NCBI GenBank assembly: GCA_025698895.1
Contig: JAILWO010000001.1
Location: 1,647,001-1,711,000 of the forward strand
Origin: Rhizobiaceae bacterium
Lineage (GTDB): Bacteria > Pseudomonadota > Alphaproteobacteria > Rhizobiales > Rhizobiaceae
Length of the DNA stretch: 64,000 bases
Direction: 5' to 3'
Shown: one piece after another, positions 37,614 through 47,739 of the stretch
Numbering within the stretch: the first letter of the stretch is position 1
Layout: every line of letters starts with the position of its first letter
Made by a program: the position numbers and the translations under genes
Notes under the pieces: generated by a model
Told to the model about the DNA's origin: nothing
The model's input: the letters and a program-made list of their open reading frames with translations, nothing else
Databases searched by the model: none

Positions 37614-39281
37614 ATGAACGACGACAGCAAGAACGGGCGCAGACCCCGCAAACCGGGCGGCAAGGGCGGCAAGCCGTTTGCCGGGAACGATCGGCCGCGC
37701 CACGGCAAGCCCGGCGCACCGGCGGGCGCCAATGCGGGCCGCGACCGGTTCCGGGTCGGACCGCCCAGGTCAGGCGGCCTTACGGATTCCGCGCCGCGCG
37801 GCAAGCCCGTGCCAGCCGCTGCCGCGCGCGAACCCGAGCGCATCGCCAAGTGGTTGTCGCGTGCCGGTGTCGCCTCGCGCCGCGACGCCGAGGAGATGAT
37901 TGCCGCTGGCCGCGTTTCGATCAACGGCAAGGTGATCGATACGCCCGCCGTCAAGGTGGGGGCAAGCGACCAGGTCTCTCTCGACGACGCGGCGGTCACG
38001 CCGCCCGAGCGCACGCGGCTGTTCCTGTTTCACAAGCCGGCCGGCCTCGTCACCACCAATCGCGATCCCGAAGGCCGCAGAACCATCTTCGACGCGCTGC
38101 CCGAAGGCTTGCCGAGGCTGCTCACCATCGGCCGGCTCGACATCAATACCGAAGGGCTGTTGCTGCTGACCAATGACGGCGGGCTGGCGCGCGTTCTGGA
38201 ACTGCCGTCCACCGGCTGGTTGCGCCGCTATCGTGTGCGTGTACACGGCAAGGTCGATCCCGCCGCGCTGGAGGGCCTGAAGGACGGCATCGCCGTTGAC
38301 GGCGTCTATTACGGCGCGATCGAGGCGTCGCTGGATCGTGAACAGGGCTCCAATGCGTGGCTCACGCTGGGCTTGCGCGAAGGAAAGAATCGCGAGGTCC
38401 GCAACGTGCTCGGCGCGCTGGGGCTTGAGGTCACGCGCTTGATCCGCGTCTCCTACGGTCCGTTCCAGCTCGGCGAACTCGCCGAGGGTGCCGTGCAGGA
38501 GATCAAGGGACGCATGCTGCGCGACCAGTTGGGCGAGCGGCTGATCGCGGAGGCCGGCGCGGATTTCGAATCCGACATCGCAAAGCCCTTCTCAAACCGT
38601 CCCACTCGCGCCGGCGATGCGCCGGCCCAAAAGGACAAACCGGCGCGGGCGGCACCTCAGAACCGCAAGCGCGAACGCGAGAGCCGCCGCGAGGATGCGC
38701 TTGGCCGGCTCGATACCAGGCCGCGTGGCGAGCGCCCCCCGCGCCCGGATCGCACTGACAGAACCGACAGGGAAGGACGGCCGCCTCGCGCCGGGCGGGA
38801 AGATCGGTCGGGTCGCGAACGACCCGAAGGCGATCGGGCGTCACGTCCGCGCCGCCGGGTTCTGGAGGATGTCTCGCGGGGTGGGACGCCGGAAGAGCAG
38901 GCCGCTTCGCGGCCGTTCCGCAAGCCCTTCCGTGCCGAGGGAAGCAAAGGTCGCCCGGCCGAGCGGCGCGATCGCTACGAGCCGCCGCGCAGCCGTTCGT
39001 CGAATGTGTGGATGGCGCCCGGCGCACGTCCGCCACGCAAGCCGCGCGAGGAGGATGCCGGACATGAGGAAGGTTCGGCTCCCAAGTCGTCCTCTCCCTC
39101 TTCCCGTCGTCCCCGCGAAGAAGGACGCGCAGGGGCCGGCGAGGGGCGCAGGCAAGGCGAAGGCCGCGACGGGCCCCGCCGCGAAAGGCCGGACCGGCGG
39201 CCCAATGCGAAGCCGTCTGGATCGTCCCGCCCCCGCGGTGGCCGGCCTGGCGGTCCTCGGCGTGGACCGGGCAAGGACTGA
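37614..39281 (+). CDS. rluB: Pseudouridine synthase (RluB/RsuA type) with long basic tail
   Basis: A 555-aa protein. A short basic N-terminal tail (residues 1-75) is followed by an S4 RNA-binding domain (RIAKWLSRAGVASRRDAEEMI) and the synthase domain with catalytic D176 in GRLDINTEGLLLLTNDG and GKNREVRNVL. From about residue 325 to the end the protein is an Arg/Pro/Glu-rich, low-complexity tail (for example RPDRTDRTDREGRPPRAGREDR) that is probably disordered and RNA-binding. The core enzyme is about 250 aa. rsmD starts 2 bases after the stop, giving a small rRNA-modification operon. Confidence 0.92.
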   Translation: MNDDSKNGRRPRKPGGKGGKPFAGNDRPRHGKPGAPAGANAGRDRFRVGPPRSGGLTDSAPRGKPVPAAAAREPERIAKWLSRAGVASRRDAEEMIAAGRVSINGKVIDTPAVKVGASDQVSLDDAAVTPPERTRLFLFHKPAGLVTTNRDPEGRRTIFDALPEGLPRLLTIGRLDINTEGLLLLTNDGGLARVLELPSTGWLRRYRVRVHGKVDPAALEGLKDGIAVDGVYYGAIEASLDREQGSNAWLTLGLREGKNREVRNVLGALGLEVTRLIRVSYGPFQLGELAEGAVQEIKGRMLRDQLGERLIAEAGADFESDIAKPFSNRPTRAGDAPAQKDKPARAAPQNRKRERESRREDALGRLDTRPRGERPPRPDRTDRTDREGRPPRAGREDRSGRERPEGDRASRPRRRVLEDVSRGGTPEEQAASRPFRKPFRAEGSKGRPAERRDRYEPPRSRSSNVWMAPGARPPRKPREEDAGHEEGSAPKSSSPSSRRPREEGRAGAGEGRRQGEGRDGPRRERPDRRPNAKPSGSSRPRGGRPGGPRRGPGKD

Positions 39282-39283
39282 GG

Positions 39284-39838
39284 ATGCGCATCGTCGGCGG
39301 TGAGTTTCGCGGCAGGCCGCTGGCGACTCCGAAAAGCGACGTCATTCGCCCGACCACGGACCGCGCCCGCGAAGCGCTGTTCAACGTCCTGGCCCACGGG
39401 CATCACGGCCGTATCGAGGGCGCGCGGGTACTCGATCTCTTTGCCGGCACCGGCGCGCTTGGCATCGAGGCGCTGTCGCGCGGCGCGGCGCATTGCCTGT
39501 TCGTCGATGATGGCGTGGAGGCGCGCGGTCTCATCCGTGCCAATATCGAGGCCCTGGGCCTGCAGGGACGTACGAAGCTGTTCCGCCGCGACGCGTCGCG
39601 GCTGGGCGATGCCGGCACGATCGCGCCCTTCGACCTTCTCTTCGCCGATCCGCCCTATCGCAAGGGGCTGGGCGAAAGGGCGCTCGCCAGCGCCCTTGCC
39701 GGCTGCTGGCTCAAGCCCGGCGCGCTGGCGATCGTGGAGGAGGCGGCCGAGGCGCCCTTTACGCCGCCCGAATCCTTCGCCCTGGTGGACGAGCGGCGCT
39801 GGGGCGACAGCGTGGTGCGCATTTTCGCGGTGTCGTGA
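39284..39838 (+). CDS. rsmD: 16S rRNA m2G966 methyltransferase
   Basis: A 184-aa SAM-dependent methyltransferase for guanosine-966 of 16S rRNA. The start MRIVGGEFRGRPLATP, the SAM-binding VLDLFAGTGALGIEALSRGA and the catalytic LLFADPPYRKGLG are typical. It directly follows rluB, so both rRNA-modifying enzymes are co-expressed. Confidence 0.93.
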   Translation: MRIVGGEFRGRPLATPKSDVIRPTTDRAREALFNVLAHGHHGRIEGARVLDLFAGTGALGIEALSRGAAHCLFVDDGVEARGLIRANIEALGLQGRTKLFRRDASRLGDAGTIAPFDLLFADPPYRKGLGERALASALAGCWLKPGALAIVEEAAEAPFTPPESFALVDERRWGDSVVRIFAVS

Positions 39839-39932
39839 CCTGCTCTCGCCACATTACGGACAATTCACTTCGCTTGTTGGCTTTGCCGCCCTACAACGGG
39901 CGAAGCAGCGGTTTTCCGGGAGTTTCTAACGC

Positions 39933-41294
39933 ATGGCATCGAGATTGCGCGCTGTAGCGCTCGCGCTCGTCCTGGCGATCACCTCCGCCATGGCGCAAAA
40001 CGATCCCGCCGCCGGCGACGGCGCCGACATCTCCACTTTCACCCTCGACAACGGTCTGGAGGTTGTCGTCATCCCCGACAGGCGCGCGCCGGTCGTGACC
40101 CATATGCTGTGGTACAAGGTGGGCTCCGCCGACGAACAACCGGGAAAGTCGGGCATCGCTCATTTCTTCGAGCATTTGATGTTCAAGGGCACCGAGAACC
40201 ATCCGGCCGGCGAGTTCTCTGCCGCGATCGCCGCCATAGGCGGGCAGGAGAATGCCTTCACCTCCTATGACTACACGGCCTATTTCCAGCAGGTCGATCC
40301 GGCCTCGCTGGAGACGATGATGCGCTTCGAGGCCGACCGGATGACCAATCTGGTGCTGACCGATGAGGTGATCGACACCGAGCGCGACGTCATCATCGAG
40401 GAGCGCGGCCAACGGATCGAGAACGAGCCGGACGCCATCCTCGGCGAGGAACTCGACGCCACGCTCTACCAGGCCAGCCCCTATCGGCTGCCGATCATCG
40501 GCTGGATGCACGAGATCGAGCAGCTCAATCGCGAGGATGCGATCGACTTCTACCGCCGCTATTATGCGCCAAACAACGCAGTGCTCGTCGTGGCCGGCGA
40601 TGTCGACACCGATACCGTGCAGCGGCTCGCCGAGGAGACCTATGGCGAGATTCCGCGTGGTCCGAACCTGCCCGCGCGCATCCGCCCGACGGAGCCCGAG
40701 CAGAACACCAGGCGCACCGTGACGCTCGATGACCCGCGCGTCACCACGCCAACCTTCCGGACGGCCTGGGTGGTGCCCTCCTACACGACCGCCGAGACCG
40801 GCCAGGCCGAAGCCCTGGACCTCTTGTCGGAGATTCTCGGCGGCGGCCTGCGCAGCCGGCTCTACCGGGAACTCGTCGTGAAGCAGGGCATTGCCGCTTC
40901 GGCCGCCGCCTATTATCGGGGTACGGCGCTCGATGACACGTCCTTCATCGTCTACGGCCAGCCGCGCGGCGAGGCGACGATCGCACAGGTCGAGGAAGCC
41001 GCCATGGCCGAGGTCGCGAAACTGGCCGCCGAGGGCGTCACCGATGATGAACTCGAGGCGGCCAAGAAGCGGTTCAAGCGTTCGATGATCTTTGCCCGCG
41101 ACAGCCAGTCGGGCATGGCGCGCATCTACGGCACCACGCTGACCACCGGCGGCACCGTCGCCGACGTGGCCGAGTGGCCGGACAGGATCGACGCCGTCAA
41201 GGCCGAGCAGGTACAGGCCGCCGCGAAGCGGTATCTTGAAGCATCACGCTCCGTCACCGGCTATCTCATGCCCGCCGGCGAGGAGCCGACCTGA
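39933..41294 (+). CDS. M16-family zinc peptidase, active subunit
   Basis: A 453-aa precursor with a signal peptide (residues 1-21, AMA/QN) and a pitrilysin-type zinc site HFFEH at residues 77-81, with the downstream Glu-rich [18 protein letters not shown] region. The C-terminal M16 domain carries [14 protein letters not shown]. It is a periplasmic or envelope peptidase of the PqqL/processing-peptidase family. The next gene starts within its stop codon (TGATG); the pair presumably forms a heterodimer like mitochondrial processing peptidase. Confidence 0.9.
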   Translation: MASRLRAVALALVLAITSAMAQNDPAAGDGADISTFTLDNGLEVVVIPDRRAPVVTHMLWYKVGSADEQPGKSGIAHFFEHLMFKGTENHPAGEFSAAIAAIGGQENAFTSYDYTAYFQQVDPASLETMMRFEADRMTNLVLTDEVIDTERDVIIEERGQRIENEPDAILGEELDATLYQASPYRLPIIGWMHEIEQLNREDAIDFYRRYYAPNNAVLVVAGDVDTDTVQRLAEETYGEIPRGPNLPARIRPTEPEQNTRRTVTLDDPRVTTPTFRTAWVVPSYTTAETGQAEALDLLSEILGGGLRSRLYRELVVKQGIAASAAAYYRGTALDDTSFIVYGQPRGEATIAQVEEAAMAEVAKLAAEGVTDDELEAAKKRFKRSMIFARDSQSGMARIYGTTLTTGGTVADVAEWPDRIDAVKAEQVQAAAKRYLEASRSVTGYLMPAGEEPT

Positions 41295-42652
41295 TGAAGG
41301 AACGTCACGCCATGCGTCCAATCCTGCGCCCGGCCCTGTCGCAACTGGCCGTTGCCGCGCTCGCGCTGGTCTTCCTGGTTCTTCCGGCGCTCAATGCGCG
41401 CGCGGCGGTCGATATCCAGGAGGTGCGGGCAGACAGCGGCGTGACTGCCTGGCTCGTCGAGGACTACACCGTTCCCATTATCTCGATCCGTTTCGCCTTC
41501 GAGGGCGGCTCCGCGCAGGATCCTCATGACCGGATCGGGCTGGCCAACCTGATGGCGGGCCTTTTCGACGAGGGTGCGGCCGATCTCGATTCGGAGGCGT
41601 TCCAGATCCGGCTGGACGATGCCGGCGCGGAAATGTCCTTCAACGCCGAGACCGACGCGATCTATGGTCAGATGCGAACGCTGGTCGAGACGAAGGACGA
41701 GGCGTTCTCGCTCCTGCGCATGGCGATCCAGCGGCCTCGCTTCGACGAGGGGCCGGTCGACCGCATCCGCTCGCAGATCGTGGCGGGCATCGTGGCACGT
41801 GAGCGCGATCCCGAGCGACAGGCCGATATCGCCTGGCGCCGGGCCATCTACGGAGACCACCCCTATGCCGAACGGGACGAGGGCACGCCCGAATCGCTGG
41901 CCGCGGTTACGCGGGATGACCTGAAATCCTTCCACGAACGCATGTTCGCACGCTCCAACCTCAAGGTGGCGGTTGTCGGGGCGATCGACCCGGAGACGCT
42001 GAAGGTGGTGCTGGATGATCTGTTCTCGGCTTTGCCGGCCGAGGCAGACCTGCGCGAGATCGAGCGCGCCGACCCGAAGCTCGACCAGGAGGTCAGGGTC
42101 GACTATCCGCTGCCGCAGACCTCGATCCGTCTGGCCTATCCCGGCGTGGAAAGATCGGATCCGGAGTTCTTCGCGGCCTATATGATGAACCAGATCCTGG
42201 GCGGCGGAACCTTTTCCTCGCGCCTGTTCGAGGAGGTGCGCGAAAAGCGCGGGCTCGTCTATGGCGTGTCGTCCGGTCTGGCGAACCGCAAATATTCGAC
42301 GAGCCTCGTGATCAGGACCGCCACCCGGTCCGATCGGGCCGCCCGGACGCTGGCCGTCATCAAGGATGAGATCCGGCGCATGGCCGAGGAGGGCCCCACC
42401 GCCGACGAGTTGGAACGCGCCAAGCGCTACGTTATCGGCGCATATGCGATCAACAATCTTGACACGTCGACGGCCATTGCCCGCACGCTCGTCGAACTGC
42501 AGATCGACGATCTCGGCATCGATTATATAGATCGGCGCGCGGAGCTGATAAACGGGGTGACGCTGGACGAAACGAAGGCGGCCGCGCAAAGATTGCTGTC
42601 GGTGGAGCCGGCGATCATGCTGGTCGGCCCGGCGCAGGAAGACGGAGGCTGA
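41294..42652 (+). CDS. M16-family peptidase-like protein, zinc site lost
   Basis: A 452-aa precursor with a signal peptide (hydrophobic to about residue 37, ARA/AV). It has the M16 fold, but the HxxEH zinc motif is replaced: the aligned region reads RIGLANLMAGLFDEGAADL. Like the non-catalytic partner in M16B pairs, it probably supplies substrate-binding residues, such as the C-terminal SRLFEEVREKRGLVYGVSS motif. Its ATG overlaps the stop of the active subunit. Confidence 0.88.
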   Translation: MKERHAMRPILRPALSQLAVAALALVFLVLPALNARAAVDIQEVRADSGVTAWLVEDYTVPIISIRFAFEGGSAQDPHDRIGLANLMAGLFDEGAADLDSEAFQIRLDDAGAEMSFNAETDAIYGQMRTLVETKDEAFSLLRMAIQRPRFDEGPVDRIRSQIVAGIVARERDPERQADIAWRRAIYGDHPYAERDEGTPESLAAVTRDDLKSFHERMFARSNLKVAVVGAIDPETLKVVLDDLFSALPAEADLREIERADPKLDQEVRVDYPLPQTSIRLAYPGVERSDPEFFAAYMMNQILGGGTFSSRLFEEVREKRGLVYGVSSGLANRKYSTSLVIRTATRSDRAARTLAVIKDEIRRMAEEGPTADELERAKRYVIGAYAINNLDTSTAIARTLVELQIDDLGIDYIDRRAELINGVTLDETKAAAQRLLSVEPAIMLVGPAQEDGG

Positions 42653-42657
42653 CGAGG

Positions 42658-43506
42658 ATGACCGGGGATACTGGGCCTACCGTTGCGGTTGCGTTCGGCG
42701 GCGGCGGTGCGCGCGGTCTGGCTCATATCCATGTCATCGAGGCGCTCGACGAACTCGGGGTCAGGCCTGTTGCGATAGCCGGCTCATCGATCGGCGCCAT
42801 CATGGGCGCGGGAATGGCGGCCGGCATGAGCGGCCGTGAAATCCATCGCTACGCGCTTGGTATCCTCGGCCGCCGCGCAGAGGTCGCCAGCCGCATGTGG
42901 CGCGCCCGGCCCGAGACGCTGGCCGAATTCGTGGCCGGCGGTGGTCTTCGTGTCACGCAGTTCAATATCGAACGCATCCTCAAGGCCTTCCTACCGGAGG
43001 CCGTGCCCGAGCGGTTCGAGGATCTGGGCATCCCGCTGAGGATCACCGGCACGGATTATTACGGCCATTGCTGCCGGGTCTTCGACAGCGGCGAGCTTGT
43101 TCCCGCGCTTGGTGCGTCGGCCGCCATTCCGGCCGTGTTCCGCCCCGTCAGGCTGGACGGCCGTCTCTATATCGACGGCGGCATCTGCAACCCCGTCCCC
43201 TTTGACCTGCTTGAGGGCCGGGCCGACATCGTGGTCGCCATCGACGTGGTAGGCGCCCCGGAAGCCGGGGAAGGCAAGCGGCTGACCTCGATCGACCTGA
43301 TGTTCGGGGCGACGCAGCTCATGATGCAGTCGATCACCACCCTCAAGATGGCCGCGTCGCGGCCGACGATCCTGATCCGTCCGCCCGTGTCGCGTTTCAG
43401 GGTTCTCGACTTCCTCAAGATCGAGAACGTGCTGGGCGAAACGGCCGCCGTCAAGGACGAGGTCAAGCGCGCGCTTGAAGCCGTGCTGGAACCGCAACCC
43501 GCCTGA
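42658..43506 (+). CDS. Patatin-like phospholipase (RssA-type)
   Basis: A 282-aa serine hydrolase of the patatin family. The oxyanion loop GGGGARG is at residues 14-20, the nucleophile S44 in GSSIG, and the catalytic D173 in YIDGGICNPVP, so the dyad is complete. No signal peptide is seen; it probably acts on phospholipids or lysophospholipids at the inner membrane. It follows the M16 pair by 5 bases, making a three-gene unit. Confidence 0.9.
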   Translation: MTGDTGPTVAVAFGGGGARGLAHIHVIEALDELGVRPVAIAGSSIGAIMGAGMAAGMSGREIHRYALGILGRRAEVASRMWRARPETLAEFVAGGGLRVTQFNIERILKAFLPEAVPERFEDLGIPLRITGTDYYGHCCRVFDSGELVPALGASAAIPAVFRPVRLDGRLYIDGGICNPVPFDLLEGRADIVVAIDVVGAPEAGEGKRLTSIDLMFGATQLMMQSITTLKMAASRPTILIRPPVSRFRVLDFLKIENVLGETAAVKDEVKRALEAVLEPQPA

Positions 43507-43518
43507 TCCCGTCCGCTC

Positions 43519-44943
43519 TCACTGCAGCGTCGACGCCTTTCCGGTCGAGAAAGGCGAATTGGCCGCCGGCGGGGGCGACGGTAGGCCTTCTTCGGCTGGC
43601 GGATTGGCGGCGATGCCAGCGATCACGCGAAAACACACCAGCACCGCCCCGATACCGAACACCACCGCGCCCAACCCCCAACCGGCAACCACGCCGAGGG
43701 CGCCGTAGAGTTGCGCGCCCGCCCATACGAACGGGATGACGCCGAGTGTCGAGCGGCCCCAGTTGAACAGGGTAGAATAAGTGGCGAAGCCCAGATTGTT
43801 GAACGCGGCGTTGGCTACGAACAGCGCGCCGTTGAAGAGGAATGACCCGGCCGCGAACAGGCAGAAGAAGACCACCACCTCGCGGGCCGGACCGTGCGCG
43901 CCGAACAGGTCGGCGATCTGCCCGGAGAACAGCGCCAGCAGCGCCCACATGACCACTACATAGGCCAAGGTGAAGACCAGCGCGTCGCGCATCGTGCGCT
44001 CGAGACGATCGAAGCGCCGGGCGCCATAGTTCTGCCCGAGAATAGGTCCGACCGCGCCCGACAGTGCAAACACCGCCCCGAATGCGACCGGCAGCAGCCG
44101 ACCGACGATTGCCCAGCCGGCGACTGCCTCGTCGCCGAACTTCGCCATCTCCGCCATCACATAGGCGTTGCCGACAGGCGTGGCGATCTGCGTCATCACC
44201 GCCGGCAGCCCTATGGCGAAGAACGGTCTGAAGGCCGCCCTGTAGCGGGTCAGGTCGGGCAGCCTGATCAGCCTGTGGATACTGTAGGCGCCGTGCAGTC
44301 CAACGCCCAGGAGCACAAAGCGGCCGAGCACCGTCGAGATCGCGGCCCCGTCGAGCCCGAGGCCGAAACCGAAGATCAGCAGCGGGTCGAGGATCGCCGT
44401 CGCGATGCCGCCCGACAGCGTCACATACATGGATCGCCTGGCGTCGCCGACGCCGCGCATTATGCCTGTCGTGCACATGCCGAGCGCCACGATCGGAACC
44501 GAGGGGATGACGATCTGCAGGAACCGCGTCGTCAGTTCCAGCGTCTGGCCGCGTGCGCCGATAAGATGCGCGAGCTCTCCCAGAAAGGGCCATGTCGCCA
44601 GCACGATCAGACCGGTCGCCAGGCCCATATTGACCATCGAGGCACCGCCCAGCCGTGCCGCCTCCTCACGCTCGCCGCGCCCGAGTGCCCGCGAGACCAG
44701 CGCCGACGCGGCGATTGTCAGCCCGATCGCGACCGACACAGTAAAAAACATCAGTGTCGAGGCAAATCCTATCGCCGCGGCCAGTTCCTGCACGCCCAGC
44801 AGCGATATGTAGAACAGGTTGAGCGCATCGACGACGAAGATCGCGATCAACCCCACCGAACCCGTCGCCGTCATCGTCACCACATGGCGCATGGTCGAGC
44901 CGGTGACGAACTTGGCTGTCTGCACTCGTACCGGTTCGGCCAT
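43519..44943 (-). CDS. MATE-family multidrug/cation efflux protein
   Basis: A 474-aa integral membrane protein with the twelve-helix MATE layout in two halves (for example VSRALGRGEREEAARLGG in the first half, VGPILGQNYGARRFDRLERTMRDAL in the second). MATE transporters export drugs or metabolites in exchange for sodium or protons. The C-terminal 25 residues are polar and Pro/Ser-rich. AGGA precedes the ATG at 44943. The stop of the VOC gene lies 10 bases upstream, so they are probably one transcript. Confidence 0.9.
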   Translation of the reverse strand: MAEPVRVQTAKFVTGSTMRHVVTMTATGSVGLIAIFVVDALNLFYISLLGVQELAAAIGFASTLMFFTVSVAIGLTIAASALVSRALGRGEREEAARLGGASMVNMGLATGLIVLATWPFLGELAHLIGARGQTLELTTRFLQIVIPSVPIVALGMCTTGIMRGVGDARRSMYVTLSGGIATAILDPLLIFGFGLGLDGAAISTVLGRFVLLGVGLHGAYSIHRLIRLPDLTRYRAAFRPFFAIGLPAVMTQIATPVGNAYVMAEMAKFGDEAVAGWAIVGRLLPVAFGAVFALSGAVGPILGQNYGARRFDRLERTMRDALVFTLAYVVVMWALLALFSGQIADLFGAHGPAREVVVFFCLFAAGSFLFNGALFVANAAFNNLGFATYSTLFNWGRSTLGVIPFVWAGAQLYGALGVVAGWGLGAVVFGIGAVLVCFRVIAGIAANPPAEEGLPSPPPAANSPFSTGKASTLQ

Positions 44944-44953
44944 CGCGCGGTCC

Positions 44954-45370
44954 TCAGTGAGCGAAGACGGCATCCATGGACCGGAATCCCTTGAACTCCA
45001 GCGCATTGCCCGAGGGGTCGCGGATGAACAGCGTCGCCTGCTCGCCCGGCTGGCCCTGGAAGCGCAGCATCGGTCTTTCAATCCAGTCGGTCGCCGGCTC
45101 GGCCTCTAGCCGTGCGGCCAGTGCCTTCCAGTCGTCCATCATGAGAACCACGCCGAAATGGGGGATCGGCACGGACACTCCGTCGACCTCGCCGGAGCCG
45201 GCGGGCGGTGTAGCTACCGGGCGCAGATGCGCCGACATCTGGTGGCCGAACAGGGAGAAATCCACCCAGCTTTCCGAAGAGCGTCCGATCTCACAGCCGA
45301 GCACGTCCCGATAGAAGCGCCGCGTCTCGTCGAGATCGCGAACGGCAAAGGCTAGGTGGAAGGGTGTCAT
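44954..45370 (-). CDS. VOC-superfamily (glyoxalase-fold) protein
   Basis: A 138-aa protein of the vicinal oxygen chelate fold: FHLAFAVRDLDETRRFYRDVLGCE at the N-terminus and IRDPSGNALEFKGF at the C-terminus supply the usual metal-binding His and Glu. Members include glyoxalases and dioxygenases; the substrate cannot be told. Start ATG at 45370. It precedes the MATE gene. Confidence 0.87.
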   Translation of the reverse strand: MTPFHLAFAVRDLDETRRFYRDVLGCEIGRSSESWVDFSLFGHQMSAHLRPVATPPAGSGEVDGVSVPIPHFGVVLMMDDWKALAARLEAEPATDWIERPMLRFQGQPGEQATLFIRDPSGNALEFKGFRSMDAVFAH

Positions 45371-45516
45371 GGCGTCGGTCTCCAGCCTGCATGCGCGTAT
45401 GGCTTGCGGTCGCATGCCCGCGGCCATAGATGACGTCAAGCCGCCGGCGTCAATGCCGGGCAACCTGGCGCCGTGACCGGGCGCTTCTCTCCCTCTTCAA
45501 CCGGGACTGTCCGCTC

Positions 45517-46860
45517 ATGACCGAAACGATCGATGCCGCTAGACTGACCGACCAGGTCGCTGCACTCGTCAAGGCGGCCCGCAGGGCGGGCGCGGACGAG
45601 GCCGACGCCGTGGCGGTTCGGTCCCGTTCCTCGGGCGTTTCCGTACGGCTCGGAAAGGTCGAATCGACGGAGTCGTCCGAGAGCGACGACGTTTCGCTGC
45701 GTGTCTTCGTCGGTCGGCGCGTCGCCAGCGTCTCGGCCAGCGCGGGCGCCGATCCGGAGGCCCTTGCCGAGCGCGCGGTCGCGATGGCCCGGGTCTCGCC
45801 GGAGGACCCCGTTCAGGGACTGGCTGATCCTGACATGCTTGCTGCCACGGTGCGCGATCTCGACCTGTTCGATCCGACCGTCGTTCCCGCCCGCGACCTC
45901 AAGGACCACGCGCTGGCAGCGGAAGAGGCGGCGCTGGCTATTCCCGGCGTCACCAATTCCGGCGGCTCGGGGGCGAGTGCTGGCATCGGCGGGCTGGTGC
46001 TGGCGACTTCGGCAGGTTTCCTCGGCCAGTATGTTTCGAGCCGCTTCTCGCGTTCGGTCAGCGCCATTGCCGGCGAGGGTACGGGCATGGAACGCGATTA
46101 CGATTTCTCGTCCCGGCTGCATTTCGCCGATCTCGACGAGCCGGAGGCGATCGGTCGCCGGGCCGGCGAGCGCGCCGTGCGCAGGCTGGGTGCGCGAAAG
46201 GCGGCCACCGGTTCCGTAACTGTGGTGCTGGACCCGCGCGTGGCGCGCGGCATGGCCGGCCACCTGGCCGGTGCCATCAACGGCGCCTCCGTCGCCCGCA
46301 AGACCTCTTTCCTGCGCGACCGCATGGGCAGGCAGGTCGCGGCGTCGGCCGTCACCGTGACCGATGAACCGCTCCTGATGCGCGGCCAGTCCTCGCGCCC
46401 CTTCGACGGCGAGGGCGTGGAAGGGCAGAGGCTCGTCATGGTCGAGCACGGGGTGCTCAACCACTGGTTCCTGTCCACGTCGGCGGCCCGCGAACTGGGA
46501 TTGCGAACCAATGGCCGAGGCGTGCGCTCGGGCACGTCGGTCAATCCTTCCTCGACCAATCTGGCCATCGAGCCCGGCGAGAAGTCGCCGGATGATCTGA
46601 TGCGCGAAGTCGGCACCGGCTTCTATGTCACGGAGGTTTTCGGCCAGGGTGTAAACATGGTCACCGGCGAATATTCGCGCGGCGCCTCCGGTTTCTGGAT
46701 AGAGAACGGTGAACTGTCCTACCCGGTCTCGGAGGTGACGATTGCTTCCAATCTCAAGGACATGTTCATGCGCATGACGCCCGCGAGCGACATCGACCGC
46801 AATTTCGGCACCGCCGCGCCAACCCTCGTGATCGAAGGCATGACCCTTGCCGGAAGCTGA
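45517..46860 (+). CDS. pmbA: TldE/PmbA-type metallopeptidase component
   Basis: A 447-aa member of the TldD/PmbA family. PmbA (TldE) is the non-catalytic partner of TldD; together they degrade unfolded peptides and process microcins or CcdA. The sequence shows AGEGTGMERDYDFSSRLHF, SGGSGASAGIG and FYVTEVFGQGVNMVTGEYSRGASGFWIENGE-type motifs typical of PmbA, without the TldD zinc HExxxH. It heads the operon pmbA - cysQ-like - DUF4170 - DUF374 - waaA - lpxK. tldD is not in the window. Confidence 0.9.
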   Translation: MTETIDAARLTDQVAALVKAARRAGADEADAVAVRSRSSGVSVRLGKVESTESSESDDVSLRVFVGRRVASVSASAGADPEALAERAVAMARVSPEDPVQGLADPDMLAATVRDLDLFDPTVVPARDLKDHALAAEEAALAIPGVTNSGGSGASAGIGGLVLATSAGFLGQYVSSRFSRSVSAIAGEGTGMERDYDFSSRLHFADLDEPEAIGRRAGERAVRRLGARKAATGSVTVVLDPRVARGMAGHLAGAINGASVARKTSFLRDRMGRQVAASAVTVTDEPLLMRGQSSRPFDGEGVEGQRLVMVEHGVLNHWFLSTSAARELGLRTNGRGVRSGTSVNPSSTNLAIEPGEKSPDDLMREVGTGFYVTEVFGQGVNMVTGEYSRGASGFWIENGELSYPVSEVTIASNLKDMFMRMTPASDIDRNFGTAAPTLVIEGMTLAGS

Positions 46861-46870
46861 TACGAAGACC

Positions 46871-47650
46871 ATGCCGCCGCGCTCGGCCGATCTCGAGCTT
46901 CTGGTGGATGCCGCCGCCGAGGCCGGCCGCATCGCGCTGTCGCGCTTCCGCAAGAATCCTGACGTGTGGATGAAACCGGGCGATTCACCTGTTTCCGACG
47001 CCGATCTGGCGGTCGACACGTTCCTGCGCGACGCGCTGCTGGCGGCGCGGCCGGACTATGGCTGGCTGTCGGAGGAGACGGCCGACGATCCGGCGCGGCT
47101 CGAGCGGGCCCGAACCTTCGTGGTCGATCCCATCGACGGCACGCGCGCCTTCATTGAGGGACGCGAGACATGGTGCGTAAGCGTCGCGGTGGTCGAGAAG
47201 GGCAGGGCGATCGCAGGCGTGATCGACTGTCCGGCGAAGCAGGAGGTCTTCCTGGCCGAGGCAGGGGGCGGTGCTTTTCGCAATGGGGAGCGTATCTTCG
47301 TGCGCGCCGTCGGGGGTAGCCCTGTCGTCGGCGGACCTAAGGCGATGCTTTCGGCGCTGCCGTCAGAGCTTCGCGAGCGTGTTCGCCATCGCGGCTACAT
47401 CCCCTCGCTCGCCTACCGCCTGGCGATGGTCGCCGAGGGAACGCTGGACGCCTCCTTCGTTAAGCCGCATTCGCATGACTGGGATATCGCCGCCGCCGAT
47501 CTCGTCCTGGCCGAGGCCGGAGGCACGCTGCGCGACCCGCAGGGCATGCGTCCGCAGATCGCGGGGCCGGAGCCGCGTCACGGCGCGCTTGTGGCGGGTC
47601 ACGGACCGCTTCTCGAGGCCATGACGAAAGTCATCGCGCAGGCGGCCTGA
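46871..47650 (+). CDS. Inositol monophosphatase-family (CysQ-like) phosphatase
   Basis: A 259-aa lithium-sensitive phosphatase fold. The metal site is present: SEETADD (acidic), VVDPIDGTRAFIEGR (DPIDGT) and HSHDWDIAAADLVLAEAGG. It could be 3'(2'),5'-bisphosphate nucleotidase (CysQ) or an inositol/histidinol phosphatase; position in this operon alone does not decide. ATG at 46871 is used; a TTG at 46847, overlapping the pmbA end, is the other candidate. Confidence 0.87.
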   Translation: MPPRSADLELLVDAAAEAGRIALSRFRKNPDVWMKPGDSPVSDADLAVDTFLRDALLAARPDYGWLSEETADDPARLERARTFVVDPIDGTRAFIEGRETWCVSVAVVEKGRAIAGVIDCPAKQEVFLAEAGGGAFRNGERIFVRAVGGSPVVGGPKAMLSALPSELRERVRHRGYIPSLAYRLAMVAEGTLDASFVKPHSHDWDIAAADLVLAEAGGTLRDPQGMRPQIAGPEPRHGALVAGHGPLLEAMTKVIAQAA

Positions 47651-47739
47651 GCCAGCGTTCACGGAACCGTTTCACACGGTTTCAAACTCGGAAGTTCTCG
47701 TCTATCAGTCTCACGTTCCGAACCGGAGCCCGGCTCGTC

